The notes under the pieces: model-generated
What the model was told of the DNA's origin: nothing
What the model saw: the letters and a program-made list of their open reading frames with translations, nothing else
The model's database searches: none
In this document: one piece after another, positions 32,984-44,477 of the stretch
Numbering within the stretch: position 1 is the first letter of the stretch
Layout: every line of letters starts with the position of its first letter
DNA from: Datisca glomerata
Lineage: Eukaryota; Streptophyta; Magnoliopsida; Cucurbitales; Datiscaceae
NCBI GenBank assembly: GCA_003255025.1
Contig: QANY01000280.1
Coordinates: 564,941 to 628,940, forward strand
Length of the DNA stretch: 64,000 bases
Direction: 5' to 3'
Position numbers and translations under genes: made by a program

Positions 32984-34880
32984 TTACCCTCGAGTCTTTT
33001 GCATGCATTGATGCTTCCTAGAAATGTCTTCATCCTCTGAGCGTGTTGGGTAGATGTACCATGCCTTAGAAAGAAGATGGAAAAGTATTTCAATTGACGT
33101 GATCACATCTTCCATGTCCTTCTTTCCATATGAAAAATATTCCTCAATTGCATTTACGGTAGGATCCTCATGATTTTGTAGAGGGTTAAAATTGATATTT
33201 GGGTTCCCATTAGCCTTTTTAAAATTCAACCATCTAGCCTTGATCAATGCATGTACTCTACCTTTTAATGTCGTGCAATTCTCAATCGAATGCCCCACTT
33301 CCCCAGCATGATAATCACAGTGAGCAGTCAGATCATACCACCTGGGATATGGTGGTTATAGAGGTTCATAAGGAATTGGCACAAATTGATTATTTTGTAT
33401 CAATTATGGTAATATTTTTGTATATGACATGGGGATTGGATCATATTGGACAAAACGTTGATTATTTCTATTTCCCCTCAGAGGTTGATCAGTCTGACCA
33501 ACATTTTGCTCGTGAGTCGGGGGTCTGAAATCGGGTCTCGGGTTGTTTTGAAATGTTGATTGTTAAGAGTGATAGTTGTGCAGAATTTGTGAGGTATTTG
33601 TCACATATGATGTCACAGATTTGGGCCCTTCACTATAATTTGGAAATCCCGGCCTCGAGTTTTCAGCTTGTGTTGGGTACCCAAAATTGATCGTCTTACA
33701 TCCCCATCTTTTTGCTTCAACGGCGGCCCCATTTTTAAGAATGATGTATCAGATACGACTTCCAAAATTCTTTCATTCTTTACCCCATATTCAATCCTTT
33801 CACCAATCACTATAATGTCAAAGAAGTTGTTTGGAGTGTTTCCAATCATCCTATCGTAGAATGGAGATCTCAAGGTGTTGATAAACACTGCAGCCACCTC
33901 CTTTTCTGACAAGGGGGGTGAACCAGAACAGCTAATTCCCTCCACCTTTGCGCGTATTCTTTAAAGCCTTCAGTAGGCTTTTTCTCCATCCTTTGTAGAT
34001 CCATATGATCAAGAGTCATGTCTATGTTGTACTTGTATTATCTTAAGAAAGCATCAGTTAAATCTCTCCACCTCTGAATATGTTGGTTATCCAATTGGAT
34101 ATACCAGCGAGATGCAGCCCCCGTCAAGTTATCTTGAAAAAAATGAATCAGCAGCTTATCATCATTTGCACAAACAGCCATCTCTCTGCAATACATAATA
34201 AGATGACTTCTCGGGCATGTACTACCATCATATTTTTCAAACTCAGGTAGTTTGAATTTGTGTGGGATGGTTACATCTGGAACCAAACATAATTGGGTGG
34301 CATCAATGGCACCATATACATCTGACCCTTCAATGGCGGGCAATCTTTCCTCTGAAAAGTCCATATTATCTTTCGACAGCGGGTCTTCGCTTGGTTTAGT
34401 AATAGGCCTCTGCCCCTTTGGGTCATCAACATCGGGTATGATGATTGGCTCATTAGTGAGTTCACCTTGTGGAGTGAAAGCTTGGTTGTAGCCAGGTGCC
34501 ATTGTGTATGGGTTGTACCCAATTTTCCCTGTTTGCATCATTTTTTGGACATTTGGAAATGGATAGTACTGGATATATACAGGTGGTGAAGCATGCTGAA
34601 AGTGGTCGGTCTGATGACGTTGATAGGTTAGAGTGAACCCATGATGGTAAGGTGGAGTATCGTTTGGCAGTTGATTTTGTGATGATTGAGCCCCTCACGG
34701 ATTTTCAAGACAGGTTTTTCTCTTACTCGTGGCGAGGAGTTCCAGGACTCTTGCCATTTTCTCTTTCAGCTCCCTAATTTCTTCTTTCATTTCCTCTCGT
34801 GATTGCTCACTTTCTTGCTCGTCCATGACCCTAACTTGAGCTCGCGTTCGATAGGGATGTCGGAGTTGATGGGCTATCTT
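32984..34880 (-). pseudogene. Ogre gag
   Basis: Minus strand. It starts with a coiled-coil lead (HEREEMKEEIRELKEKMARVL near 34790). A Pro-rich stretch follows, then the capsid part in 34038-34541 (FKLPEFEKYDGSTCPRSHL, FFQDNLTGAASRWYIQL) and 33613-33945 (LSEKEVAAVFINTLRSPFYDRM). The end (MGHSIENCTTLKGRVHALIKA at 33298) is the segment after the zinc knuckle. Gag would form the particle. Three frame breaks are present. Confidence 0.85.
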
Positions 34881-35290
34881 TGAAAAGTTTTCTTAAATAA
34901 ATAAAAATAAAACAATGAGATGGTAGATTTTTCTAATGAAAAATAATAAATAATAATTACAATAATAATAATGAAAGTAAATTTATGCATGAGAAATGAT
35001 ATTGTGCAAAGTGAAAGTCTAAAAGTACTCAATTTCATTCAATTAGTTGAGTCATCCACTACCTTTGAGTATGTAGAAGTCAACCATACTACTCCGCAAT
35101 ATGATTTTATACAAAATGACCCAAATCTCTGTTAATTTCTTCAAAAAACTTAGACAAGTTCTCCCCATTAGGATGGATGGGAAAAATACTTTTTTACAAA
35201 ATGATGCTTGTTACGCGAAATTGCTCACTCTCACAACCACGCTTATAAGCCATTCTAAAGCCTGCCATGATTGTTGTCGAATAAAGTTGT
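34881..35290 (-). other. Spacer between Ogre ORF1 and gag
   Basis: AT-rich with little coding potential; separates the ORF1 coiled coil from the gag start. No intron signals were identified with confidence. Confidence 0.4.
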
Positions 35291-35299
35291 GCTCTTGTT

Positions 35300-37301
35300 G
35301 CAGTAATTAGTAATCATATCTCAGTGCGTCAACATTAGCATAATTATTTCTTGCCAATTTCTTTGTCATGTTATGATACGCTCTAACTTGGTGCTCAAGG
35401 TTTGCAATGACTTTCAATAGTTCTTCACTATCATTTGGTGACTCGGTCTTCCTAACTTTTTAATTCTCTAAATCAACTTGTAAATTATCAGTGATTCGTC
35501 GTGATGAGTCATATTATTTTTCTAACTCAACGATGTACGCATTCTTCTTATCGACAGCCCACTTAACCTCTTCTAAAACCTCTTGTACAAGCTTATTTTT
35601 CCTTTCTAGCTTCATGATTCGATCCTCTTGTTCATAGATTACCAGACGCAAATTCTCATTGTCCTCTGTCATCTTTCTAATTTTGTTGTTCAGTTTGTGA
35701 GTGTTAGTTCCCAACTCTAAGTTTTTCGCTTAAGATATTCTTAATTCTTAACTTTGTTTCTCAAATCTCTGAGTTGTTTTTCAGCTTCGATCCTGTGTTT
35801 GCCAGAAAAAGTCGTCTCGACTGTTAGATGTTTGTTTTCTTCCAAGAGAGCTAAATTCTTTTAACGCTCCTCATATAACTCATATCGCTCCTCCTTTTTA
35901 ATAATCTCCTGATGAGCTTTCGGTAACTTGTGTGATTGTAAATCCTCAACCGGTAAGGCAATAGTTACTTTGCCTATGCTCTCAAGCCACGTTTCATACT
36001 CATTTGTACAATTCATGTGATTCTTCTCATTTTGCACCCTTCTCATTATTTTCCAAGCTCCAATTAGCTACTGCAATTTTTGTTCAATATCGTGAGAATC
36101 ATAACTGATCTAAATGTCCTTTAATGCGTGCGTGGCAGGGACAAACTGCCTCGTGTATAATTGACGGAGCACCATTAGCAGAGCATAACTAGTACAACCC
36201 CATGGTCCTGGGAGAGGGACGCATTGATAGTCGCCACATCTATAGATCATCGGTGTCAACAGCATCCATTGGGCTTTCCAGATAACATCCTCATCTTTCA
36301 ACTTTGATAGGTGTGAGAGCCACACCCCTTTTGTAGGAAACTGCAAATTTCCTTTGGCCATTCCAAATTCTGCAATGGGGATTCACGCCTTCATCCGTGA
36401 ACTTGAAAACTTAACTTGAGGGCATTTGAAATCAGGTGGACATCTTATTTGGCTAAGAATTCAAGTACACAAAAGAGATGGAGAGCCAGTGAATTTTTTT
36501 TTCAAGCACTTGTATGTGATTTAAGGAACGAAAAGTCTCAGCTAGGATTGAGATAACAGAGTTAACACCATGTTCAACTTGCAGGAACATTTTTATCATT
36601 TTATCATCCACATAACCCTGAATCTGTGGAAACAACACGATGTCATATATACACAGAGCATAAAGAGCCACACCCTTATCTTTCTTTAAGGCATTTTGGG
36701 CGAGATCTAAGAAGTAATCTAGTGGCACACACTCATTCCCCCTTTAACTTTCAACCTTTTTCTCAATCTCAGATGCATGGACAGTACCCAAGAGCTTGGA
36801 TAAAGCTCTCTTCAATGTGATCCTTTTGTCATAATTATAACCTATATCTGTGCTTTGCAGCGGGACGTTCAGTAGGGCTTGATATTCTTCAATTGTAGGA
36901 GTAAGATCAATTGTTCCAAAGGTGAAACATATGTACAGAGGATCTCAGAAATGCATTAAAGCCTTAAGAACGGGAGCGTTGACTATAATATACAGAAGAT
37001 AAGCGATGTGACCATATTTTCCGATAAACTAATTTTTCTGCTCGGGAGAAAAATCCTCCCATATCTTCTTCAACCTCTCCAATTCAGTGTGTGAGAACTC
37101 TATCTTAATTATTGATGGTAGAACAACGTATCCTCCTTTTTCAGACGATCTCTTTTTCATTTTTGCGTTTCCTCTGACCATTGAGCTACTGTAACTTGAT
37201 CTTATATCACACTCGGAGTAGAAATCATGGTCTCTAAAATATGAATGAATTGAATACTTTTTTACAATCTCTATTACGCAACATGATGCATGTAAGAACA
37301 A
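35300..37301 (-). pseudogene. Ogre ORF1 (DUF7745-type) with coiled-coil tail
   Basis: Minus strand, between the primer site and gag. Pieces in order: RLKKIWEDFSPEQKN (37080-37030), IGKYGHIAYLLYI, CFTFGTIDLTPTIEEYQALL (about 36930), LDYFLDLAQNALKKDKGVALY with ILAETFRSLNHIQ (36453-36728), and LKDEDVIWKAQWMLL (36110-36361). A Lys/Glu-rich coiled coil follows (35514-35714, MTEDNENLRLVIYEQEDRI). These match the plant retrotransposon ORF1 domain known as DUF7745, whose biochemical role is not established. Four or more frame breaks. Confidence 0.8.
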
Positions 37302-37841
37302 AATGCATGAACAAAATTAATGTTTAAAGAGTGTATGACATATATACATGAACAAAATTAATCATGATATCATAATTAAGCACAACCTCTATTTCTATCA
37401 AACATTCGTCGTGAGATGGGCTCTAAGAACAAAATGCATGTGCAGTTGGGCTCTCAAATCTCTTAATAGGCTCTTAGGTTGTCCTCACTATTATCCGAAT
37501 GGAGTAACAGAGGCCCCCAAACAGTATCCCGAAAGGGTCAACCTGAGTGAGAACTTTCATGAGCTTACACAAAAATCATAGTTCCACGAAGGCATTCCAC
37601 TACTCATTCTCGCTAATCCTAAAGGGAAAGCCCAGGTACAGAGCTAGTCTATATGTGTGATATTAGAAATTATATAAAGAAATATACTTTGTAAAAAAAG
37701 AACTTATGTACAACTACAAGCATGAATTAGAAAAGAAAACAATGAATCAAATAAACAAACAAAGAACCACACAAAAGGATAACATATGATGAAATTTTGG
37801 CTTGACTCTCTATGGATATAAAATGGTTAAACCAATTGTTT

Positions 37842-37860
37842 GTTCCCAGTGGAGTCTCCA
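37842..37860 (-). promoter_or_regulatory. Primer-binding site, tRNA-Arg type
   Basis: Minus-strand TGGAGACTCCACTGGGAAC lies three bases inside the end of the 5' LTR and resembles the tRNA-Arg primer site of Ogre elements. Confidence 0.75.
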
Positions 37861-37863
37861 AGC

Positions 37864-40138
37864 TGTTGCAACGTGCATGTGACGCAGAGCGGCGATTGAA
37901 AAATCATTTTTGAAAAAAAATAAATTCGGAGTCGTAACCAATCATTTTAGAACGTAATTGGTCACCCAATTTTAAAATCAAATATTTTGGTCTGTGAAAA
38001 TTTAAAGTTGGTTCAGGAGTCACTTGCGTGTGGGGAAGCTATTAGCACCCCATAACACCCATTATGAAAAATGGTTACCAAATTTAATCAAATATTATCC
38101 AAATTATTTTTTAAAATAATGTTATAGAGATTCGATTTTGAATGTCTCATTTGATACATTTTGCATCATAGAAATGAGCAAATAAATGACCTTTAAAGGT
38201 GGTACAAAGACCATTGAAAAATTATTTTTGTTTTTTTAATATTTTTCTTAAATCAAAGCATTATTTGAGTTACTCTTGGTATCCTAAAAATAACTCTTCA
38301 CCTCGATAGTTCGAGAAATTTAGTATCCCAAAATTTCAAAGTCCATCATCGAATTTTTTTAGTGAAAACTAAATAAAGAAATTAACAAAATTTAAATCAA
38401 ATTAATATAGTTTTAATTTATGAATGTTGATTCTGATGATAAAAAAATGAAATAATAATCACATACAATCGTGACGATACGATAATAATACATAAATAAA
38501 TAAGAAGAGATAACAACTATAAAAGAAAGAAATGTTAGAGATGATAAATATGTATGATAAATTTAAAAAGAATATGTAGAGTGAAAATAATGAAACAATA
38601 CGTGAAATAATTAAAAAGAATATACAAAAATAACTTAAAACAAACTAATAATATCTACTAAAAAATAAAAAGAAAAAAGGAAGAAATAAAACACAAACAA
38701 ACAAAAAAATTAAAAATAACTCAAAAAATAGAAAAAGAAAATATAAAAAAAATTATTACAGAGGATGATGTCACCCTCTATTTTTTTATTTTTTCATTTT
38801 TTAATTATATATATAATTATTTAATAAATAAATTAATAATAAATTTTTTCATGTGTAAATAAACTAATTTATGGAAAAAATGCTTAATTTCATACATAAT
38901 TGGCATGAGCATACTATTTTTGACTTTTGACTACATAGTCTATTAATTACCATTTTTTATTTCTTCATTCAATGCTAATCAAATAACAAAATAATAATCG
39001 TGAATGTTAACTAATTTACACAAATTTCACTAAAGCAAAATAAATTAGTTTGTTTGGAATATAAATATACCATTTTTTTATTTTGGACTACTTAGTTCAC
39101 TAATTACTATTTTTTATTTCTTCATTTATTGATAGGAATGATCATGGATAGTAACTAGTTTAAACAAGTGTCACAAAAAAATAATAAAACTTTGAAAATA
39201 AAATATTTTTTATTTGGGATATAAATATACCATTTTTTTATTTTGGACCACTTAGTTCACTAATTACCATTTTCCTTTCTTCCTTCATTGCTAGGAATGA
39301 TCATGGATGATAACTAGTTCAAACAAGTGTCCCAAAATGATGAACAAAAATTAAAAAGAAAAGAAGAAAAGACTTGTAAGAATATAAAAAAATCAAAGCT
39401 TAAATATTTGCATAAACTTGAATAGAGGTTTTACTCTCTATTTTATGCATTTTTATGTATGAGATATTATCATAGAAGATCTTTTCATTAAATGCACACT
39501 TTCAACCCATTAAAGGGTTGATTCACATTGAGTTAATTTTACACCCCTCAAAAGCTTTATCCTCATCTTTATTGATTGAGTTGATGACAAAAACATCTCA
39601 TTATCAAACTTGTAGAGAAATCAACAATACATGGAAATAGAATTTGAGATTAAGAGTAGGAGAAATGATAAAGAATGAGCAAACAATTTATGTATGGAAA
39701 ATGAAACAAAGAAATATCAATTACATGGGTATGAAAAAGAGAGATGATGAATAATAATGAACAAGATATATTGTAAGCTAAAATGCAAAAAAATTGAATT
39801 ACCTTAATAGAAAGAATAGGAGAAGATGAAAGATGAATATAAATGAAAACTATATTTCTCCCCCTTTTTACTATTTTCTCAAGACTTCTTTTCTTTCTCA
39901 CTCTCCAAATCTTCCCTTCCAAGTGAAGACCTCCCCTCTATTTATAGACAAACTTAGGGCTTCACTTTTTATTTTTAGTCTTTTTGTTCCCTTTTTATTT
40001 TTTAGTCCTTGGACAATTCTTATTTTTAGGCATTGGACTATTTTTCAAATCATACACATAGTCTTAGACTAGTATATGGGTCAAAAAATACAATTTATAT
40101 TTTTAAAATATTGGACCGGACTAAATACGGTATCTACA
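37864..40138 (-). repeat. 5' LTR of the Ogre element, about 2.3 kb
   Basis: In plus orientation it runs TGTTGCAACG...GGTATCTACA (minus strand TGTAGATACC...CA). It has a TATA box at 39938-39946, the 155-bp triplication (38935-39330) and a ~315-base block at 39462-39778 absent from the 3' LTR. The half next to the primer site has no counterpart at the other end because that end was deleted. Confidence 0.85.
39462..39778. other. 315-bp block present in only one Ogre LTR
   Basis: It lies between TTTTTATGTA and AGCTAAAATGC, which are adjacent in the 3' LTR (26840-26855). TGTA occurs at both edges. It is either a later insertion here or a deletion in the 3' LTR between short repeats. Confidence 0.7.
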
Positions 40139-40917
40139 ATATGTATTGAAATTAATTAGTTTATTATTTTCTAATTAGTAGATAATTAACAAATAAAAAA
40201 TTAATTAAGTAATTGATAATGATCAATTAATTTATCAATTGAATTGATGAATCTCGATACAACTCAAAGTTTAGGGAATATTGCAATTTTCGGTAATTAT
40301 GAATATATGGGGTGAATTTTCAGAAATTTAAAAATATATGAGTGTATTTGTAAATATCAAAAATTATATTTTAGCAATATCTAATAGCAATCTGATTGCA
40401 GATAGATCTTGGATGAGGTACGGTTGCTTGTTAAAAGAAAGCAAAAAGAGAAAAACAATTTCCTCTCCCTCCCTGTTGCCGCTGAAAATTATATTGAAAG
40501 AGAAATCTTTTGATTTTTCATCTTCAATCATTTTGAGAGCTCACACTCAAATTTCTACACAAAATTCTCGTGAGATATATTTCTAAAATTAACGGGTGGT
40601 TGTTGATGAACAAAATTCAAAAATCATTCTTGGAATTCAAATGCGTGATTCGGATCTCGAAGCTTGAAGAACACGAAGAACGCTCGAAGGAAATCCGCCA
40701 GTTCGGAAATTCTTCGATACAACGTATAGGTGAAAAAATTGTTTCTAACCTTATCTTCTCGTTTAATGTCGTATATGCATAATCGCAAGTTGTTTGGTTT
40801 TAAGTTATTTAATTTGATTAAATAGGTTAATTGGAAAAAAAAATTGGTATTCCGTCCACGAAACGTACGTGGTTCAAACTTATTTTTAATTAATTTTAAA
40901 ACCAACCGATCCCAGAA
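40139..40917 (+). repeat. 3' LTR of the copia element, right part only
   Basis: Aligns with 20322-21100 of the 5' LTR, e.g. AATTAATTAGTTTATTATTT and CGTGAGATATATTTCTAAAA, and ends CCCAGAA where the other ends CCCAGCA. Its left edge is the Ogre insertion point. Confidence 0.9.
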
Positions 40918-40922
40918 AAAGC
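40918..40922 (+). repeat. Right 5-bp target duplication of the copia element
   Basis: AAAGC, partner of AAAAC at 19394-19398. Confidence 0.65.
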
Positions 40923-42377
40923 TAGATGGATCTCTCAATCCCATCCCTCCCTCAGCTTTTGGTTTACAAAGCTCTTTCCATTTAAGCCAATGCATTTTCA
41001 ACCCATTATCCTTAAAGCCCCACCAAAAATTAACCATCATTTTTTTTCTAAATCTTTGCACGCGCTTAGCGGGATCCAAAAACAATTCATGGAATAGACT
41101 GGGAGAGCTTGGTAGTAGGCTTTGAGGAGAATTTCTTTCCCCCCACCGAGAACTGCTTCTCCTTCCATCTTTGAAGGAGTTTGGATAATTATCCCTTAGG
41201 TATCCGAATAGGGCCTTCTTAGAGCAATCCAAAAATGTTGGGACCTTAAGTAGGATTCTATTTTAAGCACAGAGAGAATATTTAAAATTGAAGTAACCAT
41301 AGATTTAACGTCAAAGCTAGTGTCGGAGAGAAAGTAACTGTTTACTTAACAAAGTTAATACATTGGCCCGAAGCTTTTGAATAAGCTTCCAAAACTTCTT
41401 TGAGATCTCTATAATCCTTATGCATACGTTTAAAGAAAACCAGACAATCATCAATAAATTGTAAATGGGAAATATTTAATCATTTAGGTAGAAAGGGAGA
41501 TCTAAGCAAACATGCATTATCAGTCTTACACAGCATCGAGGATAATCCTTCTGAACACAAAATATACAAATAAAGGGGGAGAGGGTCTCCCTATCTAAGA
41601 CCCATATGAGGGATAAAGTTGAAGTTGGCTTCCTATTAACAAGAACTACCATCGACGTAGAAGTGACACATTTCATAACATTTCTAATAAAGTTAACATG
41701 AAGCCGAGAGTCTCCATAACTCCTTGAAGATAACTCCACTCAATTCGATCAAATGCCTTGCTCATATTTAATTTGGCAGCCACAAAAGCAAATTTTCCTT
41801 TTCTACAAATTGACAAGGAATGCAAAACTCCAAAGCCAACCAACACATTATCCATAATAAGACGGTTTTTTATAAAGGCACTTTGATTTTCACGTATAAT
41901 GTTAGGAGAACAATTTTTAGCCTATTAGTAGTTGTTTTAGAGACAATTTTATACAAAATGTTGCATAAACTTATTGGTCTAAAATCTACCACAACTTAAG
42001 GATCCAAATTTTTTGGGACAAGAGTAATGAGAGTAGAATTAATGTCAGCTAAATTCATGCAATTATTCAACAAATTCAAAAAAAAAATCAGTTACCTCAG
42101 TACCGTTCAGGTCCCAGATTTTTATAAAAAGCAGCTGAGAATCCGTCTAGTCTAGGACTTTTTTGGGGATGCATAACGTTGATTGCTTTCTCTACTTCCT
42201 CTATTGTAAACGGCTTAATCAGCTCCAAATTCATGTCATCGGTTTCCTTTTTGTCGATTTATCTAAGGACTGCAGATAAATCCTCCTCTTAGGTTCAGCT
42301 GAGGTGAAAAGGTCCTCGAAGTAGTCTATTACAAGTGAGCAGAGAGATGCGTCTTCATTCCCCAGTTACCGTTAGCA
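40918..42377 (-). pseudogene. LINE reverse transcriptase part
   Basis: Minus strand. Readable in order: a linker (VIDYFEDLFTSAEP near 42310), LNMSKAFDRIEWSYLQGVM (about 41770), a fingers/palm stretch, and the catalytic FIDDCLVFFKRMHKDY at about 41450-41410. The thumb to FWWGFKDNGLKMHWLKWKEL and AEGGMGLRDPSSF follows, ending at 40918. The Asp pair is intact, although frame breaks occur. A long frame that continues from here into 40624 is a chimera reading into the copia LTR. Confidence 0.85.
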
Positions 42378-42388
42378 AATAAATGTTT
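42378..42388 (+). repeat. Right target-site duplication of the LINE
   Basis: AATAAATGTTT, identical to 17869-17879. It marks the 5' truncation point of the LINE. Confidence 0.8.
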
Positions 42389-42999
42389 AGAATTTGGCCA
42401 CTTTAGGATAATTCAATCATTCAATATGATGATGCATAAATAAAAGATTTGAGAGTGGAGATTGCAGAGTACCTAAGAAAAAGAAAAATCTAAGAGAAGC
42501 TCTCAAACTAGAGAGAGAAACCTATGAAACTCGAGCTCGTCTACACTTTAAATATGGATAACATAAGCATCACGAGTATAATTCTTTATGATACCTTCTA
42601 AAAGTCTTAAAATCTTTAGATTTTGTGAAAAATCAGGGGTCGTTTGGTACATATTAAATAAGAATATTGAAAAATTTAAGTTGATGAGTAAGTTAAATGG
42701 TAAACTTAGATGATAAGATTTTTATGATAATCATGTTTGATAACACATGGTTAAGTTAAAAAAAGTTAATCATAAAATGAGATTACATTGTTTTGTATAT
42801 ATTGAAGCGAGTAAAATTGTTGGAAAAATTATAGAAAATTTGTATAAATAATATAAGAATAATTAAATTATTGTGGAACCAATATGTTACCTATTTAAAT
42901 TTTTTTAACTATTTTAATTGCACACTAACAAATTAATCATTTTGTTAATATTACCATTAAAATTAAATTTACTATTTTCTTTTACTAAACCAAAAGATA
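42389..42999. other. AT-rich spacer with a MITE-like start
   Basis: GGGGTCGTTTGGTAC at about 42635 resembles the end of PIF/Harbinger MITEs, but no matching inverted end was found nearby. No gene. Confidence 0.35.
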
Positions 43000-43008
43000 A
43001 AATAAATT
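43000..43008 (+). repeat. Left 9-bp target duplication of the Pack-MULE
   Basis: AAATAAATT, identical to 44426-44434. Nine bases is the Mutator-superfamily duplication length; the AT-rich word makes chance matches easier, but it lies exactly at the TIR ends. Confidence 0.75.
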
Positions 43009-44425
43009 AGAAAAATTATTAATTTGGCATTATAATTTACATCATTTTTTAATTTGATAATCGTAATTTAAAAAATTTTTAATTTGATCATCCTAATTTA
43101 CTTAACGTCTCAATGTAGTCTTTATGTCACTCTTTATTAATTAAGTTTAACAGACACACTGATGTGGCGGTGATATCGTAACATGCGTGAGATTCATAAA
43201 TACATAATCATTTATTAAAAGATAGTAAGTTTAACAAACAATGTCATTTTTATGTCACTCTCTATTAATTAATAGCATATGATATGTTAAATGATGGCGT
43301 GATATACATGAAACTCATAAATACATAATCATTTATTAAAATATAATTTCACTCTACAACTCATATATTATATATTTTTATTTTATTAAAATATATTTTT
43401 TATAATTTAACTATTTATATCTCTCCATTAAAAAAATGACTCTCTCTCCCTCATCCCTCATGATATTGACGCGGAGGTGAGCTCCGAGCTCAATGAAAAG
43501 CTCATGCATCTGACCCAAATCAGCGGCATTATCTTGGGAATACAAAAGGGTAAACCTCGCAAAAGGGTGTTTCCAAAATGTGGCAACGATCTTATTTCCG
43601 CCCTTTGTGTCGATCAAATGGGCATCCATATTCTTATCTGCAATGACGCCTGAGAAATTGATCCTCCCATCTCCCTCCTCTCTGAAAACGTCGTAGGTAG
43701 GTGGGTCCGGTGGGTAAAAAGCGAATTTAGCAGCAACGCTCGAAGTAAAATTTCCCACTAAGGCAGACCCAGTTGAGAAATTAGAGTGGGAAACGCAATT
43801 GGCAATGGTTCAGGCATGAAAATGCTCAATCTGAAATTGGGGTTTCTCTGTTGAGATTTTTTTTGTAGATTTTTGCGGTTATTGATTGGGTTTACCAGAT
43901 TTTGTGAATTTTAGCGGGGAAGATGGAAAGGGAAAGGCATAGTTTCGTGAAAGATGGAAAATAAGAAGGGGGAAAATGTCTCGTGAAAGCCGATCGGGAA
44001 TGGGTATTTTTTAACAGATGTATTTAGATGACTCTGAAACGGGTATCTCAGGTTTCGATTCTGAAATGGAGAAGAATTGCTTCGTTATATACTGGAAAGT
44101 GTCGTTGCTGAAGCCGAGAGATGAGCGGTGAGGAGGAGAGAAAGTAACTTTTTATCGGATGGAGAGAGTAGGTAAAAAGTAAAAAAAAAATTAATGGATG
44201 ATTATATAATTACGTTTTTATACATTTCACGTTATCAATTAATATATCACATTATTACTTAATGTATTATGTCAACGTGTTCATTAAAGTTAATTAACGG
44301 AGAATAACAGAATAATTATGTTGAGACATTAAGTAAATTAAGATTATTAAATTGAGATTTTTTAAACTACGATAACTAAATTGAAAAATGATATAAACTA
44401 CGATGATCAAATTAATAATTTTTTC
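43009..44425 (-). mobile_element. Pack-MULE carrying a host gene fragment
   Basis: 1.4-kb element with long terminal inverted repeats (about 105 well-matched bases, weaker to ~200). The left end AGAAAAATTATTAATTTG mirrors the right end read backward, GAAAAAATTATTAATTTG. Perfect 9-bp flanking duplications and no transposase mark it as a non-autonomous Mutator-like element. Inside lies a GC-richer segment derived from a normal gene (43411-44100). Within the left arm a ~120-bp segment is duplicated in tandem (43120-43220 and 43250-43345). Confidence 0.85.
43411..43758 (-). pseudogene. Captured first exon of an ABHD17-like alpha/beta hydrolase
   Basis: Minus strand, 115 codons. The segments TSSVAAKFAFYPPDPPTYDV, GGNKIVATFWKHPFARFTLL and NAADLGQMHELFIEL match the N-terminus of plant alpha/beta hydrolases of the ABHD17 type, conserved before the nucleophile elbow. 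The family's LLYSHGNAADLG reads LLYSQDNAADLG here. After VNIM the similarity stops (RDEGERVIF follows), as expected if only the first exon was taken. The initiator is GTG where relatives have ATG. Upstream bases to ~44100 look like the gene's 5' leader. No Ser-Asp-His triad is included, so it cannot encode the enzyme. Confidence 0.85.
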
Positions 44426-44434
44426 AAATAAATT
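44426..44434 (+). repeat. Right 9-bp target duplication of the Pack-MULE
   Basis: AAATAAATT, identical to 43000-43008. Confidence 0.75.
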
Positions 44435-44477
44435 TTTGCTTATAATGTACAAATATTTTTCTAATAACATTATATAT

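Larger units (their letters stand above)
26161..40138 (-). mobile_element. Ogre-like Tat-lineage gypsy element nested in the copia 3' LTR
   Basis: About 14 kb on the minus strand: 5' LTR 37864-40138, tRNA-Arg-type primer site, extra ORF1, gag, RT/RNase H, integrase, a 142-bp tandem repeat, polypurine tract and a truncated 3' LTR (26161-27229). An ORF1 upstream of gag together with this primer site is characteristic of Ogre elements. The 5' end abuts the copia LTR at 40139. The 3' LTR lacks its last ~1.1 kb because of the deletion that fused it to copia RT. The protease domain is missing and several domains carry stops. Confidence 0.88.
19399..40917 (+). mobile_element. Ty1/copia element inserted in the LINE, itself interrupted
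   Basis: Left LTR 19399-21100, primer-binding site, gag and pol through RT to about 26160, then a break. The right LTR resumes only in its middle (40139-40917). The missing part (end of pol and the first ~920 bases of the 3' LTR) was lost in the event that also truncated the nested Ogre element. Internal order gag, protease, integrase, RT is diagnostic for copia. Many stops and frameshifts are present. Confidence 0.9.
17880..42377 (-). mobile_element. 5'-truncated L1-type LINE, split by nested elements
   Basis: The LINE occupies 17880-19398 (3' part: zinc-binding region, RNase H, poly-A seen as poly-T at 17883-17893) and 40918-42377 (RT). The coding sequence joins across the nest: right part ends ...GMGLRDPSSF at 40918 and left part continues NQAPLAKQC at about 19395. 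Removing the insert gives about 3.0 kb. The 5' end lies in the linker before RT, so the endonuclease was never copied; 5' truncation is normal for target-primed reverse transcription. The 11-bp duplication confirms the insertion. Confidence 0.85.

Noticed and set aside
40624..41232. 202-codon minus frame as a single gene
   Set aside because: It is a chimera: LINE RT up to 40918, then antisense reading of the copia LTR.
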